DNA from: Candidatus Bipolaricaulota bacterium
GTDB taxonomy: Bacteria; Bipolaricaulota; Bipolaricaulia; UBA7950; UBA9294
Assembly: GCA_030612485.1 (NCBI GenBank)
Contig: JAUWNS010000132.1
Span: 1 to 6,572, forward strand
Direction of reading: 5' to 3'
Length of the DNA: 6,572 nucleotides
Shown here piece after piece: positions 6,152-6,572 of this stretch (position 1 is its first letter; every line of letters begins with the position of its first letter). Made by a program: the position numbers and the translations under genes. The notes under the pieces were generated by a model. The model searched no databases. It was not told where the DNA came from and was given only the letters and a program-made list of their open reading frames with translations.

Positions 6152-6172
6152 CAATACACCACGTCCCTGGAC
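6152..6172 (-). repeat. IS256-type terminal inverted repeat, right
   Basis: On the minus strand GTCC, AGGGAC, GTGGTGTATTG. It is the partner of 4757-4777 and lies about 100 bp upstream of the transposase start. The + strand frame of the truncated gene to its right begins at this edge. Confidence 0.7.
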
Positions 6173-6185
6173 TCTAACACAGGGA

Positions 6186-6572
6186 ATGACCGATGTTGTC
6201 ACTTCGGTGGCGGGCAGCCGCTTAAGTGAGAGCACAATCGACAAGGTTGTGAGAAACGCAGCCTCACCCTGGACGCAATCGGGGCACCTGGAGGGGCGAG
6301 CGCGAAAGTACCGCCGACGAGTGAGCGCGACGCCTGCTTGCTTGGCGTTTGCGCTCTTCCTCGGGTACGCGCTCGGTATGCGCGGCGAAGGGCTCTGGCG
6401 ATCGATGTGGGGGCGCATTCTCGAGGTCTCCGCCGACGAAGCTATCGGACTTGCTGTCGATGCCAAGCGCTTGGGCTTCCTGGACATGAGTCGCGGTGGC
6501 GGCGTCACAGAGATCTCGTTTGCACGACTGCTGACGGATGATGAGAAAGGGCTGATTCATGGGACGGATTGA
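6186..6572 (+). CDS. Unrecognised protein, probably a C-terminal remnant cut by the IS256-type element
   Basis: The frame is open from inside the IS to TGA 6570-6572. Protein-like sequence begins right of the IS edge. ATG 6186 would give 128 residues, but it has no usable ribosome-binding site (CAGGGA touches the ATG), so this is more likely the 3' end of a longer gene than a complete one. Visible parts: a helical stretch LSESTIDKVVRNAASPW, a basic segment SGHLEGRARKYRRRVSATP, a non-polar helix CLAFALFLGYALG, then ADEAIGLAVDAKRLGFLDM and GGGVTEISF. The last two read like a recognition-type helix followed by a beta hairpin, as in a winged helix, though this is shape-reading only. I cannot assign a family. 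Its stop overlaps the next ATG, so it belonged to an operon reading rightwards. An N-terminal part is not recognisable on the left side of the IS. Confidence 0.6.
   Translation: MTDVVTSVAGSRLSESTIDKVVRNAASPWTQSGHLEGRARKYRRRVSATPACLAFALFLGYALGMRGEGLWRSMWGRILEVSADEAIGLAVDAKRLGFLDMSRGGGVTEISFARLLTDDEKGLIHGTD
6559..6572 (+). CDS. Start of a further gene overlapping the previous stop
   Basis: ATG 6559-6561 begins M-G-R-I and runs off the window. AAAGGG (6545-6550) lies 8 nt upstream, and the ATG lies inside the last codons of the preceding gene, a 14-nt overlap in a different frame. That is typical of translationally coupled operon genes. Four codons are too few to name the product. Confidence 0.4.

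Larger units (their letters stand above)
4757..6172 (-). mobile_element. IS256/Mutator-family insertion sequence
   Basis: About 1.42 kb, with its transposase on the minus strand. The ends form an imperfect inverted repeat: GTCC, six variable bases, GTGGTGTATTG at 4757-4777, and the same pattern on the minus strand at 6172-6152. The real termini may extend a few bases further, because IS256-family repeats are typically 20-30 bp. I found no convincing 8-9 bp direct repeat at the flanks, so the element may have been rearranged after insertion. The right end abuts a truncated gene, and the transposase runs convergent to that of the first IS. Confidence 0.8.

Noticed and set aside
3261..6172. Composite transposon bounded by the two ISs
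   Set aside because: The elements belong to different families with different ends and enclose only about 60 bp, so they cannot form a classical composite transposon.

Overview
This is a bacterial window of moderate-to-high GC. I cannot name the organism with confidence. It encodes a TlyA-type rRNA methyltransferase, an MFS permease, a purine phosphoribosyltransferase and a small PKD-domain lipoprotein with a near-consensus sigma70-type promoter. It also carries two unrelated insertion sequences. TGA and TAG both serve as ordinary terminal stops, so the standard bacterial code applies.

Layout. Positions 1-471 (+) are the C-terminal two thirds of a tlyA gene, entering from outside the window. 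Convergent to it, 497-1789 (-) is a 12-helix-type MFS transporter broken by one in-frame TAG at 836-838. Next, 2030-2471 (-) is an adenine-phosphoribosyltransferase-like gene broken by a frameshift at a run of five Gs. Around 2555-2832 (+) lies a short, apparently decayed fragment resembling a SnoaL/NTF2-type protein. It runs into the 3' end of an intact small PKD lipoprotein gene (2833-3186, -).

The right half is mobile DNA. The first IS (about 3261-4697) encodes a DD(35)E rve-type transposase on the + strand. Each end carries two copies of a ~27-bp binding-site-like repeat, and the element may be flanked by a CCCCC duplication. It sits directly against the -35 box of the lipoprotein promoter. 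About 60 bp further on, an IS256/Mutator-family IS (about 4757-6172) encodes its transposase on the - strand, so the two transposase genes converge. Right of it, 6173-6572 (+) is the C-terminal part of an unrecognised protein whose 5' part is missing. The ATG of a further gene overlaps its stop, which points to an operon continuing to the right.

The theme is gene decay plus IS accumulation: up to four cellular genes in a row are interrupted or truncated, while the transposases and the lipoprotein are open. I see no CRISPR array, tRNA or rRNA, and no convincing new multi-gene system. The most promising lead is the truncated operon at the right edge, which has to be read beyond the window.
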